Part shown: positions 32,831-41,441 of the stretch, piece by piece
How positions within the stretch are numbered: position 1 is the stretch's first letter
Layout: every line of letters begins with the position of its first letter
Notes under the pieces: model-generated
Told to the model about the DNA's origin: nothing
Database searches by the model: none
The model's input: the letters and a program-made list of their open reading frames with translations, nothing else
Assembly (NCBI RefSeq): GCF_045207655.1
Contig: NZ_CP108785.1
Location: forward strand, 806,001 to 870,000
Source of the DNA: Embleya sp045207655
Lineage (GTDB): Bacteria; Actinomycetota; Actinomycetes; Streptomycetales; Streptomycetaceae
Direction: 5' to 3'
Length of the DNA stretch: 64,000 bases
Position numbers and translations under genes: made by a program

Positions 32831-33813
32831 GACCGCGCGCCCCTCTCGGCGATGTCGCCGCGTGTGTCGCCGTGTTCGATGTCGTCGCGTCGCAGGTCCG
32901 CGGGAATGCCGTCGGCCCGGTACTCGACGCTCTCCTCCGTGATCGCCAGATACGCCTCCTCCAACGAGGCCTCGTGAACCGCGAGTTCGTGGATCACCAG
33001 GCCGTGGGCGGCGGCGATCTCACCGATCCGGGAGTAGGCCGGGCCCACCACCGAAAGTGCCCCGCCGTCCGGTTCGGTGACCACGGTCGCGCCCTCGGCG
33101 GTGAGCAGGCGGGCGAGCTCGGCACCATGCGGGGAGCGCACCAGCACGTGGGTCCGCGAACTGCCCCGCACGAACTCGGCCATGTCGGTGTCCACGATCA
33201 GCCGGCCCTTGCCGAGCACGATCACGTGATCCGCCGTGAGCGCCATCTCGCTCATCAGGTGGCTGGACACGAACACCGCTCGGCCCTGCGCGGCGAGGTC
33301 GCGCATCAGGGTGCGGATCCAGCGGATGCCGTCCGGGTCGAGCCCGTTGACCGGCTCGTCGAACACCAGCACACCCGGGTCTCCGAGCAGCGCGCACGCG
33401 ACCCCCAGGCGTTGGCGCATGCCGAGCGAGAAGGTGCGGACCCGGTGCCGGGCCACGTCGCTCAGGCCGGTCAGCTCCAGCACCTCGCCGACCCGCCGGC
33501 GCGGGATGTCGTTGCTCGCCGCGACGCTCGCGAGGTGGTTGTACGCGCTGCGACCGCCATGCCCGGCGCCCGCGTCCAGGAGCGCACCCACCACGCACAG
33601 CGGCCGATCCAGGTCGCGGTACGCCCTGCCGTCGACGAGCGCGCGGCCGGCACTGGGGGCGTCCAGGCCCAGGATCATCCGGATCGTGGTGGACTTGCCC
33701 GCCCCGTTGGGGCCCAGGAAGCCGGTCACCCGGCCGGGCTCGACCGTGAACGTCAGGTCTTCGACGGCCACGGTCGCGCCGTACCTCTTGGTGAGTCCGC
33801 GGACTTCGATCAT
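32827..33813 (-). CDS. ABC transporter ATP-binding protein (ABC-2 exporter)
   Basis: 328-residue ATPase of the DrrA/CcmA type. It shows Walker A GPNGAGKST, signature FSLGMRQRLGVACAL, Walker B VLVFDEPVNGLDP and switch His in FVSSHLMSEM. The C-terminal ~95 residues (HGLVIHELAVHEASLEEAYL) are the regulatory tail of this class. ATG 33813 (MIEVRGLTKRYG) has GGGAGAAGAG upstream; the longer frame is rejected. It is the first gene of a two-gene operon, divergent from the kinase/regulator pair. Confidence 0.9.
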   Translation of the reverse strand: MIEVRGLTKRYGATVAVEDLTFTVEPGRVTGFLGPNGAGKSTTIRMILGLDAPSAGRALVDGRAYRDLDRPLCVVGALLDAGAGHGGRSAYNHLASVAASNDIPRRRVGEVLELTGLSDVARHRVRTFSLGMRQRLGVACALLGDPGVLVFDEPVNGLDPDGIRWIRTLMRDLAAQGRAVFVSSHLMSEMALTADHVIVLGKGRLIVDTDMAEFVRGSSRTHVLVRSPHGAELARLLTAEGATVVTEPDGGALSVVGPAYSRIGEIAAAHGLVIHELAVHEASLEEAYLAITEESVEYRADGIPADLRRDDIEHGDTRGDIAERGARS

Positions 33814-33968
33814 CTCTTCTCCCAGGTCGCCGATACGCCCTCCACCGTGTCGGGCCGACCCGCCCGCGTCGTCCCGCCGCGGCCATGGACCGGCCGGAGC
33901 ATGTACGACCGTGGTCATAGGTCTCGCGCACGATGGCCGGGCGGACCTGCGGACCTACGCTGAGCCGC

Positions 33969-35168
33969 ATGGACTTCGAACCGGCGCGGCCGCTGACCAA
34001 GAGGTTGCGGCCCGGTCACTGGGTGGCGCTGGACGTGGTCACGGCGCTGGTCGTGACACCGATCGCGGGGCTGCGGGTGGTGCACGCGTATCACCGCTTC
34101 GACCCGCACGGACGGGGCTACCGACAGCCGTCCGCGGGCGAACTGGGCATCGCCCTCGTCGCCGTCGCGGTGCTCGGTCTCGCCTTCGCCACGCGCCGGG
34201 TGTGGCCGCTGCCGGCCGCCGGCGCGATCCTGGCCGCCTGGCTGGTGGTCGTGGCGGTCGACGGACGGCTGACCATCGCGCTCGTGCTGGGCGGTCCGTT
34301 CGTGGTGCTCGCGTCGATGGGCGTCGTGTACGTCGCCGCGACGCGATGCCGGCCGCGGCCGGGGCTCGCGGTGCTCGGATCGGCGCTGGTCGGCGCCGGC
34401 GCGTGGTGGTTCGGATCGGCCGACCTGCGCCGCAACGGGTGGTTGCCGGTGCTGTTCTCGGTCTGCGCGTGGGCCGTGGGTTACGCGGTCGGGCGGCATC
34501 GGGCATACGCGGCCGAGCTGCGCGAGCATCACGCCCACGTGGTCCGGTCCGAGTTCGCGGAGGAGCGGCTGCGGATCGCCCGCGAGGTGCACGACGTGGT
34601 GGCGCACAGTCTGGGGGTGGTGAACGTGCAGGCGGGATACGGCGGTTTCGTGCTCGACGCCCGGCCCGAGGAGGCCCGGGCCGCGCTCGCGGCGATCCAG
34701 GCCACCAGCCGTGACACCATCCACGAGATGCGGGGGCTGCTCGGCGTGCTGCGCGCGGGCGCGCCCGCGGATCGGCTGCCCGCCCCGGGGTTGGCCGACC
34801 TGGCGTCGCTGGTCGAACAGACCACGGGGGCGGGCGTACGGGTGGAACTGGTCGTCGTCGGCGAGGCCCGTGAGCTGCCGGCCGGCATCGAGTTGTCCGC
34901 GTATCGGATCGTCCAGGAGGCGCTGACCAACGTGGTGCGGCACGCGCACACCCGGGCTGCGCGGGTGGAAGTCGCCTACCGAGAGGGCGAGTTCGCGATC
35001 GAGGTCACCGACCGGGGGCGCGGCGGGGCGATCGCGCCCGGCGGGCACGGGCTGGCCGGGGTCCGCGAGCGGGTCGGGCTCTACGGCGGCGAGTTCAGCG
35101 CCGGGCCGATGCCCGAACGGGGCTTTCGGGTCGCCGCCGTGCTGCCGTTCGCCGGGCGGGCCCGGTGA
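33969..35168 (+). CDS. NarL-family sensor histidine kinase (HisKA_3)
   Basis: 399-residue membrane kinase. Four to six hydrophobic helices occupy residues 25-185. The dimerisation/phosphoacceptor box EERLRIAREVHDVVAHSLGV is typical of HisKA_3 and the HATPase has ALTNVVRHAHT and GGHGLAGVRERV. The stop overlaps the response regulator start (GTGA). DesK-like kinases beside ABC-2 exporters usually sense membrane or antibiotic stress and induce the exporter; here that is inference from position. Confidence 0.9.
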   Translation: MDFEPARPLTKRLRPGHWVALDVVTALVVTPIAGLRVVHAYHRFDPHGRGYRQPSAGELGIALVAVAVLGLAFATRRVWPLPAAGAILAAWLVVVAVDGRLTIALVLGGPFVVLASMGVVYVAATRCRPRPGLAVLGSALVGAGAWWFGSADLRRNGWLPVLFSVCAWAVGYAVGRHRAYAAELREHHAHVVRSEFAEERLRIAREVHDVVAHSLGVVNVQAGYGGFVLDARPEEARAALAAIQATSRDTIHEMRGLLGVLRAGAPADRLPAPGLADLASLVEQTTGAGVRVELVVVGEARELPAGIELSAYRIVQEALTNVVRHAHTRAARVEVAYREGEFAIEVTDRGRGGAIAPGGHGLAGVRERVGLYGGEFSAGPMPERGFRVAAVLPFAGRAR

Positions 35169-35848
35169 GCGTGCGGGTGCTGGTCGCGGACGACCAGGCC
35201 CTGGTACGGGCGGGCCTGAGCGGGATCGTGACCGCCGCGCCCGGGTTCACTGTGGTCGGCGAGGCCGGCACCGGCTCGGCCGCCGTCGACCTCGCCCGGC
35301 GGGAGCGGCCCGACGTGGTCCTGATGGACATCCGGATGCCCGACATGGACGGCCTGGAAGCCACCCGATTGATCACCGGCGCGGGCGGCCCGCCCGCAGT
35401 GCCCGGGGTACGCGTGCTGATCCTGACCACGTTCGATCTGGACGAATACGTCTACGACGCGCTGCGCGGCGGCGCGAGCGGCTTCCTGCTCAAGGACACC
35501 CCGCCGGCGGAACTGCTCACCGCGATCCGAGTCGTCGCGGCCGGCGACGCACTGATCGCGCCGAGCGTGACGCGCCGCCTGATCGCCGAGTTCGCCGCGC
35601 GCCCGACCACCGGAGCGGGCCGGCCACCGCACGGACCCGATCCGCTCGGCGCCGTCACCGCCCGCGAACGCGAGGTGCTCACACTGATCGCCGAGGGGTG
35701 TACCAACGTGGAGATCGCCAGGCGTCTGCACATCACCGAGGGCACCACGAAAACGCACGTGGGTCACCTGCTGAGCAAGCTCGGCGCACGCGATCGAGTC
35801 CAGTTGGTGATCATCGCCTACCGCTCCGGGTTGGCCCGGGCGCACTGA
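35165..35848 (+). CDS. NarL/LuxR-family response regulator
   Basis: 227 residues. Receiver domain with acidic pair VADDQA, phosphoacceptor Asp in VVLMDIRMPDMDG and Lys in GFLLKDTPP; the C-terminal GerE helix-turn-helix reads TAREREVLTLIAEGCTNVEI and KTHVGHLLSKLGARDR. GTG start coupled to the kinase stop. It is the partner of the preceding kinase and likely regulates the divergent ABC-2 exporter. Confidence 0.92.
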   Translation: MSVRVLVADDQALVRAGLSGIVTAAPGFTVVGEAGTGSAAVDLARRERPDVVLMDIRMPDMDGLEATRLITGAGGPPAVPGVRVLILTTFDLDEYVYDALRGGASGFLLKDTPPAELLTAIRVVAAGDALIAPSVTRRLIAEFAARPTTGAGRPPHGPDPLGAVTAREREVLTLIAEGCTNVEIARRLHITEGTTKTHVGHLLSKLGARDRVQLVIIAYRSGLARAH

Positions 35849-36136
35849 TCCGCCCGTCACGTCGCGCGGGCGCCGACGAGACCGGTCTCGTACGCGACGA
35901 CCTGGCGTGGGCAGCGCGTGGTGTATCGGTGCCCGTCGGGCGCTCGCGGCGGACGGGGGCTCGGTGTCGGCGGTGCCGTGGACCGAATCTCCGTCGGCGG
36001 ATCGGAACGAAACCCGGGCGGACCGCGATCACCGCCATCGTGGACGGCACCGAACGCATCACCAAAACCGGCTTCGACGCGGTTCGTCCGGACCACCTCG
36101 CCGAAACCCGGTACCGCCCCGGCCCCACCGGTGATG

Positions 36137-36207
36137 GCCTTCCGCTTGGCCGCGAGCCGTTTGTATTTCCGGCGGATCCAGCGCACCAGGTAGGCGTTGA
36201 TACGCAT
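36137..36207 (-). pseudogene. Group II intron maturase C-terminal relic
   Basis: About 24 codons read MRINAYLVRWIRRKYKRLAA, matching the last part of the maturase (GIIM/X) domain of bacterial group II intron reverse transcriptases. Upstream and downstream sequence does not continue the protein, and no intact intron is present. It indicates a deleted group II intron. Confidence 0.6.
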
Positions 36208-36419
36208 CGATCTTCATGCCGGATCCTCCCTGCTTCCCGGGGACTTTGTCGCACCCGGACGACAGATGAGACCGGGCAGCCCCGTACCGATGTGACAGAT
36301 CCAGGTCCGCCGAGATCTTCCAACGCGGTTCCCCCGCAGCCGGGACCGCCGCCGACAACTGCGGGTCCCGGCTGTCCCGTGACCAGGTCCGTCCGATCCG
36401 ACCTGCCGGTTCGGAGTGT

Positions 36420-36640
36420 GCGAGGTCCTTGAGGCGTTCCAGGACGAAGGCGTCCGGGTCGATCTTCAGGGTGGCGGTTGATCGGGTCCATCGCGGCCAC
36501 CGGTCCGCGCACCTGGTCCCGGAGGTGGTGATGCATCACGCGCAGTTCCTCGTCGGGCAGCGCTGCGAGTTCCTCGCGGACGACGACCCGGCGCAGGTGA
36601 CCCCACTCCGGTTTCGGAGGTTCTCCCGGTGCACATCGGG
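36420..36640 (-). pseudogene. Unidentified decayed coding segment
   Basis: Two adjoining minus-strand frames with strong third-position GC can be joined by one frameshift near 36480: WGHLRRVVVREELAALPDEEL...MHHHLRDQV, then ATLKIDPDAFVLERLKDLA. Neither has a start site, and I do not recognise the family. The rest of 35849-36991 holds only the maturase relic and the 16-bp palindrome ACGAGACCGGTCTCGT at 35876-35891. Confidence 0.35.
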
Positions 36641-36991
36641 TTCTCGCGCGGGCTGCGCGATCGGCCGAGGAGCGGACTTCGGCGTCGGTTGAACCGCTTC
36701 CTCGCGGAACTCGGGGCCTACGAGTTGGGACGTGCCATGGGCTGCTGTGCTCGATTCCCTACCGGACAACTATATGTGGATCCCTATCCGGAACCTTCGT
36801 GTCACCTCACGCAGCCCTGCCCGGCGAATCAGCGTCGTGGGACGGTGGGACAGTCGTCTCAACCATCTCCAAAGGTCCGTTTGCGCGTTCTCATCCGCAT
36901 TCCGCGCACCCGGAACCGCCCTGCTTGACCAGGTGCCCGCAAACGATCATGGTTGTTGCGCACCGTTCGTTCAGGCCCGGGAGGTCCATCC

Positions 36992-37900
36992 ATGTCCGGC
37001 GACTACCCCGGACGGCCACCGCGGCCCGAGACGCCACCACCGGGCGAGCCGCGGCCCGGCATGGAGAGTCCGCCGACTCCGCCTCCGGCGATCTATTCGG
37101 GTCCGCCTTGGCAACCGACGCAGGCCGGGTTCCATCCGGGTGCGCCGCAGCCGCCCGCCCCTCCACCGCGCGGTCGGCGTGGCCTGGTCGTCGGACTGGC
37201 TGCCGTCGTGGCGGTCGGCGTCATCGCCACAGTCGCCGTGATCGTCATCGGCGACGACTCGGACCCGGATCCCGCACCGCCGTTGGCCGCGCCCACGTCC
37301 GGCGCGAGCTCTTCGGCCACAGCGTCCGTGCCAGGCGGCATCGCGCCCACGTCCGCCGCCCCGGAAGCGCAGCGCACCGGCCCCTGGACGCCGGTCGTCG
37401 ACGATCCGTCGACCTGGCCCGACGCCTGCATGCTCCTGAAGGCCGCGGAGGTCAAGGCGGCCGTACCCGGGGCCACGGAGGTGATCGCAACCGGCGAAGT
37501 GGTACCGGCGGACAAGGACGATCCCCGCCCGGTCGTGCACAACAACACCTGCCACTTCGCGGTGAAGACGGGACAGGCCTCCGATCCGGTCAAGGACCCG
37601 ATAAAGCTCGACCTCAACCTCCTCGACGTCAACACCGAGTCGGTTCTCGCGGCCGACTACGCGGAACGCAAGTCTCGGTCGTCGAAGTACGATTCGATCT
37701 TCAAGGACCTGCGCCGCACCTTCGGCGCCGATGACGCGTTCCTGGTCTCCGGTGACGTCGTCTTTCGGAAGGGCCCCTATCTGTTCGGTATCGCCATCGA
37801 CGGAGACCTCGTCGGAACGGACGGCGAGGATCTGGGCACCTTCGACTGGGGCCCCGAGGTCACCCCGCCTCTGGCGATGTTCGTGCTCGAGAGGTTGTGA
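36992..37900 (+). CDS. Pro-rich single-pass membrane protein, exported domain of unknown function
   Basis: 302 residues. A Pro/Gly-rich cytoplasmic N-terminus (about 1-65) precedes one membrane helix (RGLVVGLAAVVAVGVIATVAV), an Ala/Ser/Pro linker, and an extracytoplasmic domain from about residue 130 with two Cys (PDACMLLKAAEV, NNTCHFAV). The latter pattern recalls DUF3558-type lipoprotein domains of actinobacteria; I treat that as weak. ATG 36992 has GGGAGG seven nt upstream. No operon partner. Confidence 0.75.
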   Translation: MSGDYPGRPPRPETPPPGEPRPGMESPPTPPPAIYSGPPWQPTQAGFHPGAPQPPAPPPRGRRGLVVGLAAVVAVGVIATVAVIVIGDDSDPDPAPPLAAPTSGASSSATASVPGGIAPTSAAPEAQRTGPWTPVVDDPSTWPDACMLLKAAEVKAAVPGATEVIATGEVVPADKDDPRPVVHNNTCHFAVKTGQASDPVKDPIKLDLNLLDVNTESVLAADYAERKSRSSKYDSIFKDLRRTFGADDAFLVSGDVVFRKGPYLFGIAIDGDLVGTDGEDLGTFDWGPEVTPPLAMFVLERL

Positions 37901-37908
37901 CCGAGGCC

Positions 37909-37934
37909 GCCCCGGCCGACGAAGATGCCGGGGC
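37909..37934 (+). terminator. Short hairpin after the membrane protein gene
   Basis: GCCCCGGC-N10-GCCGGGGC, 8-bp stem, beginning nine nt after the stop. Confidence 0.45.
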
Positions 37935-38131
37935 GAACGTGCCGGGGCGCCCGGGCGCCCTCCGACGGTGTCCGAGCCGGCAGCCTCGCGTTGGGCTGAA
38001 CGTCCGGCCGGGTGGACGGGCGCTCGTCGCAGATCCGGTCACCACGAGCGCTACGACTGGCACGGTTCCGGCGCCGCCGACGAAACTCCGGTGCCCGGCG
38101 GCCTGTTCGATCGTCCGGGCGAGGGCCGGGC

Positions 38132-38995
38132 TCAGAGGAGCGTGCACATGGCCTGCGCCGTCAGGGGTTGCGGCGTGGCGCCGTAGTTCACGGCGCGCAC
38201 GTCGACTCTGTTCAGACGGTTCTCGAACACGCTCGGGTACGTGTCCCTGACGTACATGTCCCGGTCGCCGCCCGTCTTCGCGCCTCCGCCGGTCAGGACC
38301 TGGTCCTCGGGACAGAATGCGTGTGCCGATCCCGACTTTCCGGGCGCGACCATCTCGGTCGGTCCCGTGAACACGGGGTGCGTGACAGTCGAGCAGATGA
38401 TGTTGACCCAGAAGTGGTTGGAGTGAGAGGCGTTCGTGTTCGTGGCCGTGACTGTCCAACCGTTTCCGGTCCTGTACGAATTGTTCGTGTAGATCTCGCC
38501 GTTGGACGTTCTCGGCCCACCGGATGACGGCACCTGGTCCCCGGGGCACTGGACGGTGTGGGCGGCGGTCTGCCACGGCCCGAGCTCGACGCCCTGCACC
38601 TCCGGTTCCCACACGACGGCGTGGGGTGCCGCCGAGCAGATGACCACCGCGTACGTGTCCGTCCCCCGGGAGCCGAGGTCGTAGTTGTGGGCCTGCGAGA
38701 CCCAGTAGTCGCCGCCGCCGTACGACCCGGTCGTCACCATGTCGGGGACGTCGTAGTCGTAGTTGAACTGCCCACCGCCGGTGGCGACTTCTCCTCGCGG
38801 ACAGGACGCGGTGCCGATTCCGGTCTCGCCCGCGGGCACTGTGTGGTGCAGGCCGCTGTAGAGGTGATGCGGCGATCCGCGCTTCGCGAGGCCGCGTGCG
38901 GCGGCCGCGGGGTCGGCGGTGAATGCGGTCGTCGTGGCGGCGAACCCCAGCAACAGGGCCGCGGCAACGACGGGGAAACGGGTGCGCTTGCGCAT
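38132..38995 (-). CDS. Secreted protein with three Cys/Gly repeats
   Basis: 287-residue exported protein. The signal peptide (FPVVAAALLLGFAATTTAFTA) is followed by three related modules of about 80 residues. Each has a Cys-x4-Val/Leu-x2-GG core: SCPRGEVATGGGQ, QCPGDQVPSSGGP and FCPEDQVLTGGGA. Each is closed by a later Cys in a beta strand (VVICSAAPH, NIICSTVTH, QAMCTLL), so three disulfide-bonded domains are likely. ATG 38995 has GGGAGG six nt upstream; the long upstream frame is Arg-rich shadow. Function unknown. Confidence 0.8.
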   Translation of the reverse strand: MRKRTRFPVVAAALLLGFAATTTAFTADPAAAARGLAKRGSPHHLYSGLHHTVPAGETGIGTASCPRGEVATGGGQFNYDYDVPDMVTTGSYGGGDYWVSQAHNYDLGSRGTDTYAVVICSAAPHAVVWEPEVQGVELGPWQTAAHTVQCPGDQVPSSGGPRTSNGEIYTNNSYRTGNGWTVTATNTNASHSNHFWVNIICSTVTHPVFTGPTEMVAPGKSGSAHAFCPEDQVLTGGGAKTGGDRDMYVRDTYPSVFENRLNRVDVRAVNYGATPQPLTAQAMCTLL

Positions 38996-39995
38996 GGCGT
39001 GCCTCCCGGCGTAGTGACGTGCGCGTGCATCCAACGCTCGGGCACCCGCGCCACGGACGGCGTCAGGCGCCGCCCACCGCCGCTGCGGTTCACCCGATCG
39101 GGCGCAGCGGTCCTCGTGGTGGGGGTCGGCACCGGTGGTCACCACCCACAGCGGTGGGCAGCCCCGGCCCGGGCGCTGCTCGCGCCACGCGGCGCGGGTG
39201 GAGCCGGTGAGGTGGGGTGGGCCTTCGTGGGCACGGTGATCGGGCCTGCGGGTCCAGGTGTCGATCCTGGTGGCGCGGCGGTGCAACAGCATGCTGGCAC
39301 GGTCGAGTTCGACCATCCGCACCCCCGAGTCGGCTCCTGGGTGTCCGGGGTGACGAGGCGGCAGACCGCGTCGGCGGTGATGCGGCGGCACTCGAGGCGG
39401 TGTTCGGCCTCGACGTCCCAGCCGGTGATCGGCCCGACGCCGTGCCGCACGCACGCGACGGTCGCGGTCACAGCCAGGGCGTGCGCGGCCAGGGCGTGCG
39501 TGCGGTGCGGCCTCACCGGTCGCCGCGCGCGGTCGGGCCGTGCCGCCCGAGGCCTTCCCGACGCGGGTCGGGTGCCACACGTCGAGGCAGCCGTGGCGTA
39601 CGCGCGCAATCGGCCCGCGTTCCTCCTGGGCGAGGGTAACCCTACGGACGTAGGCGGTGCTCGCGTGGTCGGGGGTGAGAGCGTGTCCGCCGGCCGATCG
39701 TGGTCGACCGAGTCCGGGAGATCGTCGGCGAGTACGGGCCGCGCGTCGCGAGACCGGCGCGGCGGGCGGCCGCTCGCGCGGGTGATCGAGGGTGGTGCGC
39801 GGTGTGTTCGTGTGTGGGCTCGAACGTCCCCGTCCCCGTCGCCGCGGCCGGCCGCCCCTCCCCTCGGGCGCCGGCCGCGCCGTGCGCAACGATCGCCCAA
39901 GGATCCGAAGGATCCGAAGACGATGCGGGCAGGCAGGCCCGCGACCACCACCTCGCGGCCGGCGCACGCCGCGTCGCGCGCGCTCGTTTGCTCGC
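38996..39995. other. Gene-poor kilobase
   Basis: No gene with start, ribosome site and recognisable family. On the minus strand a piece at 39140-39330 (VRMVELDRASMLLHRRATR) and one at about 39340-39500 (GWDVEAEHRLECRRITADA) keep high third-position GC in different frames, as a frameshifted relic would. GGATCCGAA is repeated in tandem near 39898-39920. Confidence 0.35.
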
Positions 39996-40038
39996 GGCTC
40001 CGCCTGCCCTCCGAAGACTTCGGACAACAGGCGGAGCC
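39996..40038 (-). terminator. Terminator after conservon operon
   Basis: 11-bp outer stem (39996-40006 with 40028-40038) enclosing a small inner hairpin (CCGAAG/CTTCGG), 12 nt after the cvnD stop. Confidence 0.75.
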
Positions 40039-40049
40039 ATCGCGGCGGG

Positions 40050-40649
40050 CTACCCGGGGGCGCCGGCCTCGGCCAACATGTGCTCGACGAAGGTAAGCAG
40101 CAGGTCACGGCAGGATTCCCGGCGGCGGACGTCACAGACCATGCTCGGCACCCGAGGATTCAGGCTCAGTGCCTCGCGAATCTCGTCCTCGGTGTACTCC
40201 ATCCGGCCGTGGAAGTTGTTGATCCCCACGACGAAGGGAATGCCGCGGCGTTCGAAGAAGTCGATACTGCCGAAGCTGGTGCCCAGCCGACGCGAGTCGA
40301 CCAGGACGACCGCGCCGAGCGCACCGACCGCCAGGTCGTTCCACATGGACCAGAAGCGCTCTTGGCCCGGTGTGCCGAAGAGGTAGAGCACGAGGTCGTC
40401 GTTGACGGTGATACGACCGAAGTCGAGTGCGACCGTGGTGGTGACCTTCTCCTCGATGCCTTCGAGGTCGTCGACACAGGCACTCGCCGAGGTCATCACC
40501 TCCTCGGTGCGCAACGGCGGGACCTCGCTGATCGAGCCGACGAGTGTCGTCTTGCCGACGCCGAAGCCGCCCGATACGAGGATCTTGACGGCGGCTGCGT
40601 TCGCGGGGACACCCTCACCGCCCGTGTCATAGTCTGCGGAGACCATCAC
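40050..40649 (-). CDS. cvnD: Conservon GTPase CvnD
   Basis: 199-residue small Ras-like ATP/GTP-binding protein, the fourth conservon component. P-loop GGFGVGKTTLVGS, switch region TTTVALDFGRI, G3 motif YLFGTPGQERFW and the unusual G4 VGINNFHG typical of CvnD proteins are present. It is thought to act with the CvnA kinase-like protein and the CvnB/CvnC adaptors in a membrane-associated G-protein-like complex. The start overlaps cvnC by about 20 nt (ATG 40646 equally likely). It is the last gene, followed by a terminator; no CvnE P450 follows. Confidence 0.92.
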   Translation of the reverse strand: MMVSADYDTGGEGVPANAAAVKILVSGGFGVGKTTLVGSISEVPPLRTEEVMTSASACVDDLEGIEEKVTTTVALDFGRITVNDDLVLYLFGTPGQERFWSMWNDLAVGALGAVVLVDSRRLGTSFGSIDFFERRGIPFVVGINNFHGRMEYTEDEIREALSLNPRVPSMVCDVRRRESCRDLLLTFVEHMLAEAGAPG

Positions 40650-41010
40650 GCACTTTCCTGAGTATCTCGATGTCGGGGGTCCGGGCCATGGCGACCGGTG
40701 GGCGGACGTGGACGTGCCCGGCGTCGAACAGGTCGTCGATGATCACCTTCGCGATGCTGACCGGCAGGTCGATACGCGCGGCGATCTCCGCAACGGCCCG
40801 AGGCTCACGGCACATGCGCAGGATCGCGATGTGCTCCGGGTACAACTCCCGGCGTTCCGGGGCTCCTTCGGCGTCCTTCTCGACGGTCGTCACCAAGGTG
40901 ATGAGCGTCAGGTCGTCCCGGGCGGCCCGGGTGCGTCCTTGCGTCAAGGTGAAGGGACGGACCAGCGGTCCGGCCTCGTCATCCCAGGCCGGCTCGGTGA
41001 GGTCGGTCAC
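40627..41010 (-). CDS. cvnC: Conservon DUF742 protein CvnC
   Basis: 127-residue DUF742 protein with a winged-helix-like core. It carries the family motifs VRPFTLTQGRT, LYPEHIAILRMC, AEIAARIDLPVSIAKVIIDDL and HVRPPV. ATG overlaps the cvnB stop as ATGA. It is presumed to bridge the roadblock protein and the GTPase; no enzymatic residues are seen. Confidence 0.92.
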   Translation of the reverse strand: MTDLTEPAWDDEAGPLVRPFTLTQGRTRAARDDLTLITLVTTVEKDAEGAPERRELYPEHIAILRMCREPRAVAEIAARIDLPVSIAKVIIDDLFDAGHVHVRPPVAMARTPDIEILRKVRDGLRRL

Positions 41011-41441
41011 CCATGCCCACCTCTCGACGGGTCGTCGGCGTCGTCCCGAGGAGCCGTGCCGAGGAATTCACCGACCTTCTGTACCAGGGTGTTCATCTCG
41101 AAGGCCACGATGCCGACGTCCGCGTCGTTGTCCGCGAGAACGGCCAGATGTGCGCTGCGGCCGGCACAGGTGACGAAGAGGAAGGCGTCCTCCATCTCGA
41201 TGAGCGTCTGGGAGACGGCTCCGCCCTGGAACCCCCGTCCGATACTCCGCGCCAGACTCTGCAGTCCCGAGGTGGCGGCGGCGAGCTGTTCCGCGTCGTC
41301 GCGTCCGAACGTCTCGGATTGGCTGATCATCAGGCCGTCCTCGGACAGGACGACGGCGTGCCTGGTCCGCGGAACCCGCTTGACCAGGTCTGTCAGCAGC
41401 CAGTCGAGTCGGCTGTTCGTGGCGGTCGTGGGCTGGCTCAT
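41007..41441 (-). CDS. cvnB: Conservon roadblock/LC7 protein CvnB
   Basis: 144-residue roadblock/LC7 domain protein: LDWLLTDLVKRVPRTRHAVV, LSEDGLMISQS, LAAATSGLQSLARSIG and the hydrophobic strand AFLFVTCAGRSAHLAVLAD. Such proteins act as dimerising adaptors or GTPase activators for the partner small GTPase. The start overlaps the cvnA stop as ATGA. Confidence 0.92.
   Translation of the reverse strand: MSQPTTATNSRLDWLLTDLVKRVPRTRHAVVLSEDGLMISQSETFGRDDAEQLAAATSGLQSLARSIGRGFQGGAVSQTLIEMEDAFLFVTCAGRSAHLAVLADNDADVGIVAFEMNTLVQKVGEFLGTAPRDDADDPSRGGHG

Noticed and set aside
35876..35891. 16-bp perfect palindrome after the NarL regulator gene considered as terminator or operator
   Set aside because: No loop for a terminator and no nearby start codon for an operator; noted only.
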